Assembly: GCA_016926235.1 (NCBI GenBank)
Contig: JAFGOZ010000699.1
Coordinates: forward strand, 62,001-126,000
Source of the DNA: Bacteroidales bacterium
GTDB taxonomy: Bacteria > Bacteroidota > Bacteroidia > Bacteroidales > UBA10428
Direction: 5' to 3'
Length of the DNA: 64,000 nucleotides
Positions 62,719 through 64,000 of the stretch are shown here, piece by piece; position 1 is the first letter of the stretch, and each line of letters opens with the position of its first letter. Both the position numbers and the translations under genes were made by a program. Under the pieces are notes generated by a model, which saw nothing but the letters and a program-made list of their open reading frames with translations, ran no database searches and had not been told where the DNA came from.

Positions 62719-63108
62719 ATGCCAGATTTACTATTCGAAGGTAATTTTGCCAATTCTAATGCCAGAGTAGAGGTTGGGCTATCAATCATAGCCTTTACAG
62801 AAGATAACAATTACATTGTTTATTCGCCTGCACTGGATATCTCAGGTTATGGCAATAACGAGGCTGAAGCTAAAAGATCATTTGAAATAACCCTGGAAGA
62901 ATTCTTTAAATATACTATAAATAAAGGCACCTTTGAATCTGAATTGAAAAGGTTAGGATGGAAACTATCAGGAAAGAAAAACAACAGGAAATATAAACAA
63001 CCGTTTCTTGACCAGTTATTCAGGGATAATCATTATTTAAGTGAAATAATAAGAGATAAGGAGTTTAAAAAATACGACCAGAAAATAAAATTCCCGGCTG
63101 TTGCATAA
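62719..63108 (+). CDS. hicB: HicB-like antitoxin
   Basis: 129 residues. The HicB fold is recognised from VGLSIIAFTEDNNYIVYSPA, LDISGYGNNEAEAKRSFEIT and a helical C-terminus. The common DNA-binding end is not clear. It precedes hicA by 6 nt, the order antitoxin-toxin being frequent in this family. Confidence 0.78.
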   Translation: MPDLLFEGNFANSNARVEVGLSIIAFTEDNNYIVYSPALDISGYGNNEAEAKRSFEITLEEFFKYTINKGTFESELKRLGWKLSGKKNNRKYKQPFLDQLFRDNHYLSEIIRDKEFKKYDQKIKFPAVA

Positions 63109-63114
63109 CCAATT

Positions 63115-63351
63115 ATGGCTAATACACTAAGAAACATCCCACTGGTAAAGTACAGAAGTTTTCTGAAATCTGAAGGATGTAAGTGTAACCGGGAAAAAGG
63201 TGGCCATGAACATTGGAGCCGGCATGATATCGCAAGACCTTTGACTTTACAATCCCATATCGATCCTGTTCCCGAATTCATCATCAAACAACACTTAAGA
63301 TATCTGAATATTTCCAAAGAAAATTTTTTAAAGAAGATTAATAAACTATGA
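63115..63351 (+). CDS. hicA: HicA-like mRNA interferase toxin
   Basis: 78 residues. A small double-stranded-RNA-binding-like fold with the catalytic His in KGGHEHWSR (about 29-37), preceded by FLKSEGCKC and followed by a short helix (PEFIIKQHLRYLNIS). HicA toxins cleave mRNA; HicB blocks them. Size and gene pairing fit. Confidence 0.82.
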   Translation: MANTLRNIPLVKYRSFLKSEGCKCNREKGGHEHWSRHDIARPLTLQSHIDPVPEFIIKQHLRYLNISKENFLKKINKL

Positions 63352-63507
63352 CCATTAACATTAAACAATCCAAAAAAATCCAGGAATGCAAAAAAGTGTT
63401 ACCTTTATCTAGTTTATAAACATTACAAAATACAAAGTGCGTTCCATATGCGGAACCTTAAAAATATATCTAATTGATTTTGTGTTTAATAGATAACATT
63501 ATAAATG

Positions 63508-63523
63508 TCCCCTACGGACTGCA
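63508..63523 (+). other. attachment site, right copy (attR)
   Basis: An exact copy of 58273-58288 (TCCCCTACGGACTGCA). The rest of the tRNA is absent here. It lies 157 nt after hicA. Confidence 0.75.
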
Positions 63524-63543
63524 AAAATTAGAGCGAGTGTGAG

Positions 63544-63569
63544 AGCGAGAGCGATCTACTCGCTTTTTT
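63544..63569 (+). terminator. terminator next to attR (probably the original tRNA-Glu terminator)
   Basis: AGCGAG (63544-63549) pairs with CTCGCT (63559-63564), then T residues. Before the island inserted, this would have followed tRNA-Glu directly. Confidence 0.6.
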
Positions 63570-63642
63570 GCCTCATTTATCCTCCGAAGCTAAAGCAAAG
63601 GAGGAAATCTCACTCTTAAACTTACATAGTTAAAATAAATCC

Positions 63643-64000
63643 CTATACATTATTCCTTATTCTTTTTAGAAACACCAGGAATAATAACCCGATTAAAAGG
63701 GAAATGGAAATACCTATTGCATAGCCTGTATTTAATGAGATTTGCAATCCTTCAGGAGCAACACAAATGTAAGTTGTAGTTACTGCAGTCATGAAAACTG
63801 CAGGAAAGAAGGTGACCCAGAAAAACTTGCATTCTTTTGCCAGAAATACTGTTATCGTCCATAATACTATAGCCGCAAGTGTTTGATTACACCATGCAAA
63901 ATATCTCCAGATAATGCTGAAATTAATCTGAGTTAACAAGAAACCAATGATAAACAGAGGGATACTTATTTTGAGCCTGTCGGGAATTTTCTTCTGGCTT
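63643..64000 (-). CDS. cstA: carbon starvation protein CstA family, 3' end (partial)
   Basis: 119 residues are visible; the gene runs past the window edge. KKIPDRLKISIPLFIIGFLL, NFSIIWRYFAWCNQTLA, FFPAVFMTAVTTTYIC and two more hydrophobic helices match the C-terminal part of CstA, a peptide/pyruvate-type membrane transporter family. The stop is at 63643. Confidence 0.88.
   Translation of the reverse strand, partial: SQKKIPDRLKISIPLFIIGFLLTQINFSIIWRYFAWCNQTLAAIVLWTITVFLAKECKFFWVTFFPAVFMTAVTTTYICVAPEGLQISLNTGYAIGISISLLIGLLFLVFLKRIRNNV

Overview
The window looks like a chromosomal piece of an AT-rich Bacteroidota, most likely a Bacteroidales or Marinilabiliales relative. Several secreted proteins end in type IX secretion (T9SS) type A sorting domains. 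Promoters fit the Bacteroidota form TTG-N18..20-TAnnTTTG. There is an ECF sigma/FecR set, a GldM-type C-terminal domain and SprB repeats, and the ribosomal order rplM-rpsI-rpsB-tsf-pyrH is typical of the phylum. No identity search was possible, so the species is open.

Layout. 0-4.1 kb: end of an unknown gene, a helical secreted protein, a MITE-like hairpin, and a PspC-PadR-PspC operon. 4.6 kb: tRNA-Gln. 4.7-9.9 kb: a tandem universal stress protein and a large secreted CotH/lamin-tail protein. 10.0-13.7 kb: a cluster typical of lasso-peptide (RiPP) tailoring (B2 protease, PqqD-like B1, sulfotransferase, HprK-like kinase, divergent nucleotidyltransferase) with no precursor or cyclase. 13.9-19.9 kb: a SpoIIM/DUF4129/DUF4350/MoxR/DUF58 operon. 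20.2-27.2 kb: T9SS-exported proteins (von Willebrand A, short-repeat adhesin-like, GH5-like hydrolase, metallophosphoesterase). 27.2-31.2 kb: an ECF sigma/FecR operon whose last genes are unusual. 31.3-33.1 kb: DUF2752 protein and RtcB ligase. 33.4-42.3 kb: a 2978-residue double protease (C25 plus C11). 42.4-44.5 kb: 3-methyladenine glycosylase and O-antigen-ligase-like protein. 44.9-48.5 kb: ribosomal/EF-Ts/PyrH genes. 48.9-50.7 kb: a YfiR-like/SpoIIE phosphatase fusion. 51.0-53.3 kb: a small lipoprotein, a lasso-like precursor peptide I read at 51313-51447, and an asparagine-synthetase-type cyclase. 53.4-58.0 kb: SprB-repeat protein and a small outer-membrane barrel. 58.2-63.5 kb: tRNA-Glu followed by a 5.2-kb island bounded by a 16-bp repeat of the tRNA 3' end and carrying Fic, an integrase remnant, HipA/HipB and HicB/HicA. 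63.6-64.0 kb: 3' end of cstA.

The most interesting possibility is a split lasso-peptide pathway. The precursor and cyclase sit at 51-53 kb, while leader recognition, leader protease and tailoring enzymes sit about 38 kb away. The predicted precursor ends in Ser, the kind of residue that HprK-like lasso kinases phosphorylate, and it has unusual ring geometry. Other notable items are the tRNA-bounded toxin-antitoxin island, tandem 24-bp repeats upstream of fic, the C25+C11 protease fusion, a leader motif shared by two secreted-protein genes and one gene-free interval, and receptor-like fusions without a barrel.
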